From Variovorax paradoxus (GTDB taxonomy: Bacteria; Pseudomonadota; Gammaproteobacteria; Burkholderiales; Burkholderiaceae_C): a DNA stretch of 64,000 nt. Position 1 is the stretch's first letter. Every line of letters starts with the position of its first letter. The DNA lies in NCBI RefSeq assembly GCF_902712855.1, contig NZ_LR743508.1, positions 372,001 through 436,000 on the forward strand, in the 5' to 3' direction. The position numbers were made by a program, and so were the translations under genes. Under the pieces are notes generated by a model. That model did not search any database and was not told the DNA's origin. It saw only the letters and a program-made list of their open reading frames with translations. Shown here in pieces: positions 29,455 through 38,572 of the stretch.

Positions 29455-30204
29455 ATGAACAAGCTCACAGGCAAGGTGGCCGTGGTCACTGGCGGCAACA
29501 GCGGCATCGGGCTGGCCTGCGCCCAGGCCTTCGCAGCGGAAGGCGCGCGCGTCGTCGTCGTGGGACGGCGGCAGGACGCCGTCGATGCCGCCGTGGCCAC
29601 GGTCGGCGGCGACGCCATGGGTTTCGTCGGCGACGTGGCCGACCTCGCGATGCACGACCGGCTGCTGGCCGCGGTGAAGGCGCGCTTCGGCGCCATCGAC
29701 ATCTACGTGGCCAATGCCGGCACGGCGATCCTGGAGCCGTCGGATGCCGTCACCGTCGAGAACTACGACCGGCAGTTCGCCACCAACACGCGCGCCGTGT
29801 TCTTCGGCGTGACCAAGGCGCTGCCCTTCATGCGCGACGGCGGCTCGGTGGTGCTCACGAGCTCCATCGCAGGCAGCAAGGTGCTCGACAACCATGCGGT
29901 GTATGCCGGCAGCAAGGCGGCCATCGAGGCCTTCGCGCGCAGCTGGGCGCTCGAGCTCAAGGGCCGGCGCATCCGCGTGAACGTGCTGAGCCCGGGACCG
30001 GTCGACACGCCGATCCTTGCGAAGCTGGGCATCGGCGAGGCCGCGCGCCCCGAGTTCGACAGGCAGATGGCCACCGCGATCCCGCTGGGCCGCCTGGGCC
30101 TGCCGGAAGACCTGGCGCGCGCCGCCGTCTTCCTCGCGAGCGACGACAGCGCGTTCGTCACCGGCGTCAACCTGCGGGTCGACGGCGGCATGTCGCTGGC
30201 CTGA
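29455..30204 (+). CDS. Short-chain dehydrogenase/reductase
   Basis: 249 residues. NAD(P)-binding TGGNSGIG (12-19), NAG (about 87-89), and the catalytic Ser about 137 with Tyr150 and Lys154 (YAGSK). AAGGA-type ribosome site precedes the ATG at 29455. It is the classical 250-residue SDR fold; substrate not predictable. Divergent from the LysR gene. Confidence 0.93.
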   Translation: MNKLTGKVAVVTGGNSGIGLACAQAFAAEGARVVVVGRRQDAVDAAVATVGGDAMGFVGDVADLAMHDRLLAAVKARFGAIDIYVANAGTAILEPSDAVTVENYDRQFATNTRAVFFGVTKALPFMRDGGSVVLTSSIAGSKVLDNHAVYAGSKAAIEAFARSWALELKGRRIRVNVLSPGPVDTPILAKLGIGEAARPEFDRQMATAIPLGRLGLPEDLARAAVFLASDDSAFVTGVNLRVDGGMSLA

Positions 30205-30231
30205 AGCACGGCCGGTGCGGCCGGCGGGCCG

Positions 30232-30663
30232 CTACGCCGCCGCGCCCGACAGGCGCGGAGGAAGAAACCCCTTCGCATGAGCCAGGTCGGGCCACGGCAG
30301 CACGGTTTCACCGGCCACCAGCCACTTGCCTTCGGTGCGCCGAAGCCGCAGTTCGTAGAGCGCCGGGTCGGCCCGGTCGCTCATGCGCCGGAACAGCACC
30401 GCGGTGGCGTCGTCGCCCTGCTCCTCGATGTGCAGGATGCGCTTCTCGGTGGACAGCGGCGGTTCGCCTGCATCACGGCGGCTGCGGAACTCGGCCATCA
30501 TCTCTGCCTTCGAGAAGCGCGCCACCTCGCCTTGCGGCGTGAGCACGAGGAAGCCGAGGTCCTCGGTGTAGAGCGCTTCCATCTCGTCCATCCGGTAGTG
30601 GCTCCCGGTGTCGGCGAGCAGGTCGATGAAGGCGACGATCTCCGGGTTGTGCGGGTGTTGCAT
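30232..30663 (-). CDS. NTF2-like/SnoaL-type protein (143 aa)
   Basis: Starts MQHPHNPEIVAFIDLLADTG at 30663. The order of helices, then strands FLVLTPQGEVARFSKAEMM and LYELRLRRTEGKWLVAGETV, fits the NTF2-like cone fold. These proteins are often ligand-binding or isomerase-like. It is probably the last gene of the minus-strand catabolic unit, after the frameshifted MFS gene. Confidence 0.75.
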   Translation of the reverse strand: MQHPHNPEIVAFIDLLADTGSHYRMDEMEALYTEDLGFLVLTPQGEVARFSKAEMMAEFRSRRDAGEPPLSTEKRILHIEEQGDDATAVLFRRMSDRADPALYELRLRRTEGKWLVAGETVLPWPDLAHAKGFLPPRLSGAAA

Positions 30664-30783
30664 GGCATTCCTTCGCTGGGCCGCCCCGGGGCAGCGGCGC
30701 TGCACGTTCCGGGGCGTGCAGCCATGGTGCAGGCCCTTCGGCAAGTCGGCCACGCCGGCTGGTGCTGCGCCGCGCTCTCTCTT

Positions 30784-32029
30784 TCAGCGGGCATGCCGGC
30801 GCGCGGGGCCGTCCTTGCCGCGCCGCGGAATCCAGTACGCCAGCGTGCCCGCCGCCGCGAATGCGATCAGTCCGGTCACCGCGATGCCCGCGGCCAGCGA
30901 CAGGCTGCCGGCCAGGAACGACAGCAGCGCCGGGCCGCACGACGAACCGATGTCCGACATCAGCCGCCAGACCCCGAGGAAATGCGCACGGCCGTGGCGC
31001 GGCGAGTGGTCGGCGCCGATGGTCATGATCATTCCCGACCCGATGCCGTTGCCGAAGCCGATGGCGAGCGCCGCCAGCAGCAGCGTGAAGGTGCCGGTGG
31101 TCAGCGGCATGAGCAGCATCGCGATGCCCATGATGAGCATCGACGGCACCGCGACCCAGCGCCGGCCCTTCTGGTCCATGACCTTGCCGGCCGGGTAGAA
31201 CACCAGCATGTCGACCGCGCCCGCCAGCCCGTACACCAGCGAGGCGACGGAGGGCGCGAGCAGGAGGTGATCGGCCCACAGCGGAATCACGGCCTGGCGC
31301 GAGGCGCGCACCGCGCTCACCAGCACCACGCCGATGCCCAGCGTGAGGAACACGTGGCGGTGGTCGCGCAGCGTCGAGACGATGGTGGTCGAGGCGGGCG
31401 GCTCCTGTCCGTGCGGCACCGGAGGCGCCTCGAGGTCGGGAATGCGCGCGCCCAGCGCCGCCGCGCCCAGCACCGCGACGATGCCGAGCACGTAGGCCGC
31501 CGGCAGGCCGAAGGCATGCACCGCGCCCGCCGCCAGGAAGGGCCCCGCGAACATGCCGATGCGCATGACGCCGCCGAGCGTGGAGAGCGCACGCGCACGG
31601 TATTCGATGGGCACCGCATCGGTCATGTAGCTCTGCCGTGCTAGGTTGTAGACCGACTGCGACATGCCCACCATGAAGCAGCCCGCGGCGAACAGGCCGA
31701 GGTGCGAGGTCCACACGCACAGCGCCATGCCCAGCCCGCTCCAGATGCCGGCCGCGACGATGGCCCAGCGCTCGCCCCATCGGATCGTGATCATCGAGGC
31801 CGGGATGTTGTTGAACAGCGAGCCGATGCCGATCAGCGCGACCATCAGTGCGGCGATCGGCACCGAGGCGCCGAGTTCGCGCGCGGTGAGCGGCACGATC
31901 GGCAGAATCGCGCCTTCGCCGATGCCGAACAGCAGCGAGGGCCGAAGGCCGGCACGGCAATGCGCCAGAGGGAGAACGGGGCCGGGGAAGAGGAGGAAGA
32001 CGGGCTCGGGGCGGCGGGCGGGAAGACAT
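30784..32029 (-). pseudogene. Frameshifted MFS transporter
   Basis: From a GTG at 31896 to 30784 a 370-residue frame encodes about 11 membrane helices of an MFS permease (GIGSLFNNIPASMITIRWGE, ARALSTLGGVMRIGMFAGPF). Its natural N-terminus is missing: just upstream the neighbouring frame reads FSLWRIAVPAFGP and the main frame would continue SLLFGIGEGAILPIVPLTA, a well-known start for this family. One base appears lost near 31941-31944. The only nearby ATG (32029) is in the third frame, so a second indel in a C-rich stretch is likely. Either a true pseudogene or sequence errors. Confidence 0.75.
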
Positions 32030-32143
32030 GCGCGAAAGGGTTCGGTTGGCCCCCGGCTGCCGGGAGGCGGCCAGGAGCGGCGACATTGTCTCGCCGATGC
32101 CGGATTCCTGCTCGCGCACCACGCCGCACGGCCGCCGCAGCGC

Positions 32144-33100
32144 TCAACCGCCGCCGAGAAACTCCGCGCGCAACGCCTGCACCAGTTCGTCCACCGCCGG
32201 CAGCCCCGTGACGCCCGACACGGAATGCCCTGCGCTCCACAGGTCGGCCCAGCGCTGGATCACGGCGCCTTCGGAGCCGCCGCCGAAGCGGCTGCGCGCC
32301 TCCTGCACGGACACCGTCTCGTCGAGCGACGCCGGGTCGAGCCCCGCCTGGACCACCGACGGCCGCAGGAAGTTCGCGGGCAGGCCGGTGAAAGCGCGCG
32401 TGGTCATCACGTCGTCGAGAGAGCTTCGGGCCAGCATCTGCTTGTAGGGCACGGAGCCGAGGCTCTCGCGCGTGGCGATGAACCGCGTGCCCATCGAGCC
32501 GAGGTCGCAGCCGAGCACGGTGGCGGCGCGCAGCGCGAGCCCGTCGGACAGGCCGCCCGCCAGCACCACGGGGCCATCGAAGAGGGCGCGCACTGCGCGC
32601 ACGAAAGCAAAGGGATTGGCCCAGCCGGTATGGCCGCCGGCGCCCGCAGTGAGCAGCACCAGTCCGTCGGCGCCAGCCTCGATGGCGCGCTCGGCATGGT
32701 GGACCGAGGCCACGTCCGCCAGCACCAGGCAGCCGCCGTCGTGCAACGCCGGTATCACCGAGGCCGGCGAGCCCACGCTGGTGATCACCACCTCGGCACG
32801 GTGCCGCACGATGAGCGCCACCTCGGCCCTTACCTTGGCAGGATCGCGCCGCATGATGAGGTTCGGACAGTACGGCCCGTGCGCACGCCCGGTTGCCTCG
32901 GCCGCCTTCGCCTCGTCGCCCAGCCGCCGCAACCACGCATCGAATTCGTCGAGCGATGCACAGTTGGCCGTGGGAAACGCACCCACCACGCCGGCGCGGC
33001 ATGCGGCCGACACCAGCTCGATGCCCGACACGCGCAGCATCGGCGCCGCGACGACCGGCACCGCGAGCCGGTCGAGAAATGGCAGTCGTCGTTTCGTCAT
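32144..33100 (-). CDS. Nitronate monooxygenase-like FMN enzyme (copy 2)
   Basis: 318 residues, start ATG at 33100 overlapping the previous stop by ATGA. It is a TIM-barrel of the 2-nitropropane dioxygenase / enoyl-reductase-FMN family: PVVAAPMLRVSG (about 15-26), PVVLAGGLSDGLALRAATVLGCDLGSMGTRF for the phosphate-binding loop (written here as two adjoining motifs, PVVLAGGLSDG and GSMGTRF), and AGAGGHTGW, whose His is the usual catalytic-base position. It probably oxidises or isomerises an acyl-CoA-like or nitronate substrate; the substrate is unknown. Confidence 0.88.
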   Translation of the reverse strand: MTKRRLPFLDRLAVPVVAAPMLRVSGIELVSAACRAGVVGAFPTANCASLDEFDAWLRRLGDEAKAAEATGRAHGPYCPNLIMRRDPAKVRAEVALIVRHRAEVVITSVGSPASVIPALHDGGCLVLADVASVHHAERAIEAGADGLVLLTAGAGGHTGWANPFAFVRAVRALFDGPVVLAGGLSDGLALRAATVLGCDLGSMGTRFIATRESLGSVPYKQMLARSSLDDVMTTRAFTGLPANFLRPSVVQAGLDPASLDETVSVQEARSRFGGGSEGAVIQRWADLWSAGHSVSGVTGLPAVDELVQALRAEFLGGG

Positions 33101-34095
33101 GCCGCGGCCCTCGCCAGCGAGGAGAGCCGGCCGAGCGCGGCGCGCGCCTCTTCCAGCAGCTGCGCCACGATCGCGGCCAGCGGCTCGATGCGCTTCGCGA
33201 AGGCGATGGACGGTCCGAGCGACAGCATGCCGCGCTGCCAGTCGCCCTGCGCATAGCAGTGGTCGCGCGCCACATGGCCGCTGATCAGGTCGCCGAAGGC
33301 CGCGTGGTCCGCCGCGCCGGCGCGTTCGATCTCGTCGATGCGGCGCGCGGTGTCGTTGCGCAGCACGCGCCAGGTGTTGCCCAGCGTGTGCAGCAACCGC
33401 ACGGTGGAATGCTCGTCGCAGCCGAGCAGATGCTCCTTGTAGCCGCGGTGCGCGCCGATTTCCTCGCACACCAGGAAGCGGCTGCCCATCATCACGCCCT
33501 CGTGGCCCTGCGCCAGCACCGCCGCCAGCTGGCGGCCATGCCCGATGCCGCCGCCGAGCACCACGGGCACGCGGAACTGGTCCACGGCCAGCGCGCCCAT
33601 GAGCATGGTGGGCAATTCGTTGGTTCCGGGATGGCCGCCCTCCTCCATGCCGATGAGCGCCACGGCATCGGCGCCCGCGCGCTCGGCCGACAGCGCATGG
33701 CGGATGCTCGGCGCCTTGTGAAGCACGACCGCACCTGCCTCGTGCAGCGTGCCGATGAGCTCGGTGGGCGCGTAGCCCGCGGTCTCGAAGAAGCGCACGC
33801 CGTGCGCCAGCGCGATGTCGAGCCAGCGCCGCACGGCCGCGTTGGCCTCGGGGCGGCTCGACAGCGTGAGGTTCACGCCGAAGGGCTTGCCGCCGGTGAG
33901 CGCTGCGCACTGCACCAGCGCCTGCGCGAACTGCGCGTCGCTGTCGAACGACCGCGGGGTGATGAACCCCATGCAGCCGGCGTTGACCAGCGCGGCGACG
34001 TAGTTCGCGTCGGAGAGCCACATCAGCCCGCCGCCGAGGATCGGGTGCTCGATGCCGAAGAGTTCGGTGATGCGCGTGGCGAAGGCCGGTGCCAT
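33097..34095 (-). CDS. Nitronate monooxygenase-like FMN enzyme (copy 1)
   Basis: 332 residues from the ATG at 34095 (MAPAFATRITELFGIEHPIL). The same family as the gene downstream but clearly diverged: ILGGGLMWLS at the N-terminus, MEEGGHPGTN with the His, and PVVLGGGIGHG plus GVMMGSRF for FMN phosphate binding. Two such enzymes side by side in a CoA-ligase operon hint at a complex or sequential flavin-dependent step. It starts 4 bases before the CoA-transferase gene ends. Confidence 0.88.
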   Translation of the reverse strand: MAPAFATRITELFGIEHPILGGGLMWLSDANYVAALVNAGCMGFITPRSFDSDAQFAQALVQCAALTGGKPFGVNLTLSSRPEANAAVRRWLDIALAHGVRFFETAGYAPTELIGTLHEAGAVVLHKAPSIRHALSAERAGADAVALIGMEEGGHPGTNELPTMLMGALAVDQFRVPVVLGGGIGHGRQLAAVLAQGHEGVMMGSRFLVCEEIGAHRGYKEHLLGCDEHSTVRLLHTLGNTWRVLRNDTARRIDEIERAGAADHAAFGDLISGHVARDHCYAQGDWQRGMLSLGPSIAFAKRIEPLAAIVAQLLEEARAALGRLSSLARAAA

Positions 34096-34099
34096 GGCA

Positions 34100-35212
34100 T
34101 CAGCTCCGCGCGCTGTCGAGCGCCGGCGCACCGCCGAGCCCGCCGGGCACCACGCCGGCCATCGGCACCGGGTAGCGCGCCACCGGCAGCACCGCGCCCT
34201 CCTCGAACTTGCCGCGTTGCGCGAACTGCGCCACGCCGGCCACATGCGAAGGCTCGACCACCGGCGCGGCGGGCACGTCGTGCCGCTGCAGCAGGGCGAA
34301 GACCTCGTCCGCGTCCCTGTCCGCGAGCACTTCGGCAATGCGCGCATTGATCGCGCCCGCCGCCGCCTTGCGCGCCTTCATCGGGCGGAAGGCCTCGCCG
34401 CCATAGGGTGCGAGATCGAGCGCCTCGCACAGGCGCAGCCAGAAGTGGTCCTCGAGCGCGGCGATGGACACGTGCCGCCCGTCGCGGCAGGCGAAGGCGC
34501 CATACGCGGGCTTCACCAGCGTGGCCTCGCGCTGTGCATCGAGCGTGGTGGCGCCGGCCTCGCGGTAGGCGCCCACGCGCGGGTTCATCCAGTGCAGCGC
34601 GCAGTCGGCCAGCGCCACGTCGAGGTGCTGGCCCCGGCCGGTGTGCTGGCGCTGATAGAGCGCCGCAAGCGTCGACGACAGCGCATACATGGCACCGCAC
34701 AGGTCGGCCACCGGCAGGCCGAAGCTCTGCGCGGGGCCCTGACCGGGCACGCCCGACACCGCGAGCACGCCCGCGGCGGCGAGGTAGTTGATGTCGTGGC
34801 CCGGCAGGTCGGCCCACGGCCCTTCCTGCCCGTAGCCGCTCAAGGACACATAGACGAGCCGCGGAAACTCGGCAAGCAGGCTGGCCGCATCGAGCCCCAG
34901 CCGCGCCATCACGCCGGGCCGGTACGACTCCACCACCACATCGGCCGTGGCGATGAGCGCGCGGACCTCGGCGCGCTGCGCCTCGTCCTTCAGGTCGGCC
35001 AGCAGGCTCTGCTTGCCGCGGTTCACCGCCTCGAACACGCCGGGTCCCATGCGGCGCACGTTGTCGCCGCCGGGCGGGCGTTCGATCTTCACGACGCGCG
35101 CGCCGAGCTCGGCCAGGCTCTGCGTGAAGAAAGGGCCCGGCAGCAGTTCGCTGAAGTCGACGACGACGAGGCCGTCGAGCGGCGGCCCCGGCTGGGCAGC
35201 CTGCCCCGTCAT
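34100..35212 (-). CDS. CaiB/BaiF family III CoA-transferase
   Basis: 370 residues, start ATG at 35212. VVVDFSELLPGPFFTQSLAE and GARVVKIERPPGGDNVRRMG are the typical N-terminal blocks; the catalytic Asp lies in the GQHLDVALAD segment region and the family's RGKQSLLADLKD is present. It transfers CoA between an acyl-CoA and a free acid in the cytoplasm. It overlaps the ligase gene by 4 bases. The acid accepted is unknown. Confidence 0.92.
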   Translation of the reverse strand: MTGQAAQPGPPLDGLVVVDFSELLPGPFFTQSLAELGARVVKIERPPGGDNVRRMGPGVFEAVNRGKQSLLADLKDEAQRAEVRALIATADVVVESYRPGVMARLGLDAASLLAEFPRLVYVSLSGYGQEGPWADLPGHDINYLAAAGVLAVSGVPGQGPAQSFGLPVADLCGAMYALSSTLAALYQRQHTGRGQHLDVALADCALHWMNPRVGAYREAGATTLDAQREATLVKPAYGAFACRDGRHVSIAALEDHFWLRLCEALDLAPYGGEAFRPMKARKAAAGAINARIAEVLADRDADEVFALLQRHDVPAAPVVEPSHVAGVAQFAQRGKFEEGAVLPVARYPVPMAGVVPGGLGGAPALDSARS

Positions 35213-37347
35213 GCCGCGCCTTCCGTGCGCTCGACGATCACCGCATCGAGCGGCATCGCGCCTTCGCCCTTGGCGCCGACCCACACGGGGTTCAGGTCCA
35301 TCTCCTCGAGGCGCTCGCCGTGGCGCACCACGAAGTCCGAGATGCGCACCAGCAGCTGCTCGAGCGCGGCCACGTCGGCGGCCGGCCGGCCGCGCGCGCC
35401 GTCGAGCAGCGGAAAGCAGCGCATCTCCCGCACCATCGCCGCCGCGTCGCGCGGGCCGATGGGCAGCAGGCGGCGCGTGACGTCGCGGAAGATCTCGATG
35501 TAGATGCCGCCGAGGCCGAAGGTCATGACGTGGCCGAACACGGGGTCGCGCGTGACGCCGATCATCAGCTCGACGCCGCCGCGCGGCGCCATCTTCTCGA
35601 TCAGCAGGCCGTCGATCTTCGCGTCGGGCTGGTGCCGCGCCGCCGAGGCCATGATGTCGCGCCATGCCGCGACCACTTCCGCGCCGTCCTGCAGGCCGAC
35701 CTTCACGCCGCCGATGTCCGACTTGTGCACGATCTGCGCGCTTGCGATCTTCGCGACCACGGGGTAGCCCATGCGGTCGGCCAGGGCGCGCGCCTCCTCG
35801 GCCGACGTGGCCAGCACGTTCGGCAGCAGCGTCACGCCGGCCTCGCGCAGGCGCTGCTTGGCCTGGGTTTCGGAAAGGCTGCGCGTCGCGCCTTCGGCGA
35901 GAGGGGCCGCAAGCGGCGGCAGCGCCACCGGCTCGATCTCGGGGTTCGCGCGCTTCCAGCGGCCGTACTCCACCCATCGGCGGATCGCCGAGATCGCCTT
36001 GCCCACCGAGCGCGGCGGCGCAAAGCCGGCCGCCACGAGGCGCTGGTAGCCCTCGCCGAGCCGGTCGCTCATCCAGATCGGCACGATGGGCGCGGCACAG
36101 CCCTTCTGCGCATTGATGATGTTGTCGGCCATGCGCGTGGTGGTCTCGCCGTAGTCGAGCGCGATGGGGACGATCGTCAGGCCCAGGTTGGCGTCGTTGG
36201 CCACGCAGCCCAGCGTGGTCTCCACCACGGTCTTGTCGCTGAGCACCATCGCGGTGGTGTCCACCGGATTGCCGATGGCCGCGAAGTCGGGCAGCTTGGC
36301 GCGCAGCACCGCCGTGGTCTCGGGCGTGAAGGCCGCCAGCGTGAGCCCGGCCGAGCCCACCGCATCGGCCGCGAGCGCGGCGGTGCCGCCCGAGGAGCAA
36401 TAGATGCCCAGCGCGTCCTGCGCGCCCGGCATGGCGCGGGCGAACAGCCACGCGGTGTCGACCAGTTCGTCGATGTCGTCGACCTCGATCACGCCGAACT
36501 GGCGGAACACCGCGCTGTTGACCTCGGCCGACCCGGTCAGCGACGCGGTGTGCGACTGCGCGGCGCGGCGGCCGTACTCCGACCGGCCCACCTTCAATCC
36601 GATCACCGGCTTGCCGTTGGCCGCCGCGCGCTGCACGGCCGCGACGAACTTCGGACCGTCCTTGATGCCTTCGAGCAGCGTGACGATCACCTTGATGTCG
36701 GGCGCGTCCGCCATGTAGTGGATGAAGTCGGCCACCTGCAGGTCGACCTCGTTGCCGGTGGAGGCCCACAGGCCGATGCCGATGCCGCGCTCCATCGCCT
36801 GCATCACGTTGCGCCCGAGCCCCCCGCCCTGCGTGGCGAGGCCGATCGGCCCCTTGGTGAGGTCGTGCGGGAACGAGGGCGAGAAGGTCAGGCCGAGCCG
36901 CCTGTTCACGTTGGTCAGGCCGGGGCAGTTGGGGCCGTACAGCCGCAGGCCGCCGCGCGCGGCGATCTCCTTCATGCGCTGCTGCTCGCGCTCGCCCTCG
37001 GCGCCGGCCTCGCCGAAGCCGGAACTCAGGATGACCGCGAAGCCCACGCCGCGCGCGGTGCATTGCTCGATGACCTCGAGCACCCCGCTTGCAGGCACGG
37101 CGACCACGGCCACGTCGGGCGTCTCGGGCAGCGACGCCACGCTGGGCCAGCAGCGGTGGCCGCGGATTTCCGTCTTGCCGGGGTTCACGAGATAGACGTC
37201 GCCGCCGAACTCCGAATGCGTGAGCAGGTTGGTGAGGGTGCGTTCGCCGATGCTGCCTTCGCGGTCGGAAGCGCCGACGAGCGCGATGGAACGCGGGTCG
37301 ATCAGACGCGACAGGTCGGCCGGGCGGTTCTGTTGGGTGGTTTCCAT
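35209..37347 (-). CDS. ADP-forming acyl-CoA ligase (acetate--CoA ligase family, fused alpha-beta)
   Basis: 712 residues. CoA-binding domain (about 12-110, IALVGASDREGSIG), succinyl-CoA-ligase-like domain with GPNCPG (138-143) and His266 in SHTASLTG, the expected phosphohistidine site, and a C-terminal ATP-grasp domain (about 490-710: GYPVVAKIASAQIVHKSDIG). It forms acyl-CoA from acid, CoA and ATP with release of ADP and phosphate, or runs in reverse to harvest ATP. It lies between the CoA-transferase and acyl-CoA dehydrogenase genes. Confidence 0.92.
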   Translation of the reverse strand: METTQQNRPADLSRLIDPRSIALVGASDREGSIGERTLTNLLTHSEFGGDVYLVNPGKTEIRGHRCWPSVASLPETPDVAVVAVPASGVLEVIEQCTARGVGFAVILSSGFGEAGAEGEREQQRMKEIAARGGLRLYGPNCPGLTNVNRRLGLTFSPSFPHDLTKGPIGLATQGGGLGRNVMQAMERGIGIGLWASTGNEVDLQVADFIHYMADAPDIKVIVTLLEGIKDGPKFVAAVQRAAANGKPVIGLKVGRSEYGRRAAQSHTASLTGSAEVNSAVFRQFGVIEVDDIDELVDTAWLFARAMPGAQDALGIYCSSGGTAALAADAVGSAGLTLAAFTPETTAVLRAKLPDFAAIGNPVDTTAMVLSDKTVVETTLGCVANDANLGLTIVPIALDYGETTTRMADNIINAQKGCAAPIVPIWMSDRLGEGYQRLVAAGFAPPRSVGKAISAIRRWVEYGRWKRANPEIEPVALPPLAAPLAEGATRSLSETQAKQRLREAGVTLLPNVLATSAEEARALADRMGYPVVAKIASAQIVHKSDIGGVKVGLQDGAEVVAAWRDIMASAARHQPDAKIDGLLIEKMAPRGGVELMIGVTRDPVFGHVMTFGLGGIYIEIFRDVTRRLLPIGPRDAAAMVREMRCFPLLDGARGRPAADVAALEQLLVRISDFVVRHGERLEEMDLNPVWVGAKGEGAMPLDAVIVERTEGAA

Positions 37348-37364
37348 GGTGCGTGGTCCCCGGT

Positions 37365-38513
37365 TCAGGCGATGGCCGACATGCCGAGGATCTCGCGCCC
37401 GACGATCAGCGTCTGTACTTCGGTGGTGCCTTCGGGGATGGTCCCGCCGCGCGTGTCGCGGAAGATGCGCTCGATCGGATAGTCGGTGGAATAGCCCAGG
37501 CCGCCGTGCACCTGCAGCGCCATGCTGGCCACCTCGTGCGCAGCCTCGGTGGCATACAGCTTGGCGATCGAGCAGGCCATGCGCGCGTCGTGCGCCGAGT
37601 CGAGCGCGGCAGCCGCGCGCAGGCCCAGCGCGCGTGCGGCTTCCACGCGCACCGTCATGTCGACGATGAGCTTCTGCACCAGCTGGAAGCTGCCGATCGG
37701 CTTACCGAACTGGGTGCGCGTGCGCGCGTAGTCGATCGACAGGTCGAGCGCCGACTGCGCCGCGCCGACCGCGCCCATCGCGATGTTCACGCGCGCGCTG
37801 TCCAGGCCCACCAGCATGCGCTTGAGCGCGCTGCCCTCCTCGCCGATGAGGTTGGCGCGCGGCACCTTCACGTTGTCGAAGTTCAGCTCGGCCGTGCCGG
37901 TGCTGCGCAGCACCATGGTGTCGACGCGGCGCACCTCGTAGGGCGACTCCTCGCGCTCGACCAGGAAGGTCGACAGCTGGCCCTGGCAGTCGGCGCTGTA
38001 GGTGCGCGCCACGACGATGCCGAAGTCGGCGAAGGCGCCATTGGTGATCCAGAGCTTGCGGCCATTGAGCACGTAGTGGTCGTCCTTCAGGTCCGCACGG
38101 GTCTGGATCTGCGCGATGTTCGAGCCGGTGCCCGGCTCGCTGATGGCGGTGAAGCAGCGGCGCTGCGAGGCCAGCAGCGGCTTCAGGAAGCGCTCCTTCT
38201 GCGCCGGCGTGCCTTCGGCCGCGATCTTGTGGATCGGCCCGTTGGTGATGTTGAGCATGGTGCGCAGCGACAGCCACGCGTAGCCGGCCTCCTCCATCAG
38301 CATCGCCCAGGTGAGCTGGTCCATGCCCATGCCGCCTTCCTCTTCGGACAGCCGCCCGCCGATGTAGCCGAACTGCGCCAGTTCCTTCAGGATCTCGAAA
38401 GGAAAGCTGCGCTCGACGTCGTGCTTCGCGATCAGCGGCGCCACTTCGCTCTTCATGAAGCGGCGAATGCTGTCGCGCAACAGCGCCTGGTCGGCGTCAA
38501 GGGTGAAACTCAT
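37365..38513 (-). CDS. Acyl-CoA dehydrogenase
   Basis: 382 residues, the family standard. FAD/substrate segment FTAISEPGTGSN (about 118-130), C-terminal LQVHGGLGYSTDYPIERIFR and the catalytic-base Glu361 in IPEGTTEVQ. It introduces an alpha-beta double bond into an acyl-CoA, passing electrons to ETF. First enzyme gene after the iclR gene (59 bases away) and 17 bases before the ligase gene. Chain-length preference cannot be read from sequence. Confidence 0.94.
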   Translation of the reverse strand: MSFTLDADQALLRDSIRRFMKSEVAPLIAKHDVERSFPFEILKELAQFGYIGGRLSEEEGGMGMDQLTWAMLMEEAGYAWLSLRTMLNITNGPIHKIAAEGTPAQKERFLKPLLASQRRCFTAISEPGTGSNIAQIQTRADLKDDHYVLNGRKLWITNGAFADFGIVVARTYSADCQGQLSTFLVEREESPYEVRRVDTMVLRSTGTAELNFDNVKVPRANLIGEEGSALKRMLVGLDSARVNIAMGAVGAAQSALDLSIDYARTRTQFGKPIGSFQLVQKLIVDMTVRVEAARALGLRAAAALDSAHDARMACSIAKLYATEAAHEVASMALQVHGGLGYSTDYPIERIFRDTRGGTIPEGTTEVQTLIVGREILGMSAIA

Positions 38514-38572
38514 CTGGCTGTCTCCTGAGGTTGGATGGAAAAGGGGCGCGCTGCGCCCGTGCGCCACGTGGG

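Noticed and set aside
34100..37063. A 987-residue frame that would fuse the ligase region to the CoA-transferase
   Set aside because: The first 617 residues are an out-of-frame reading of the ligase gene; the true CoA-transferase starts at 35212.
35320..37482. A 720-residue open frame antisense to the ADP-forming ligase
   Set aside because: The composition is typical of a GC-rich shadow and the sense strand encodes a complete enzyme.
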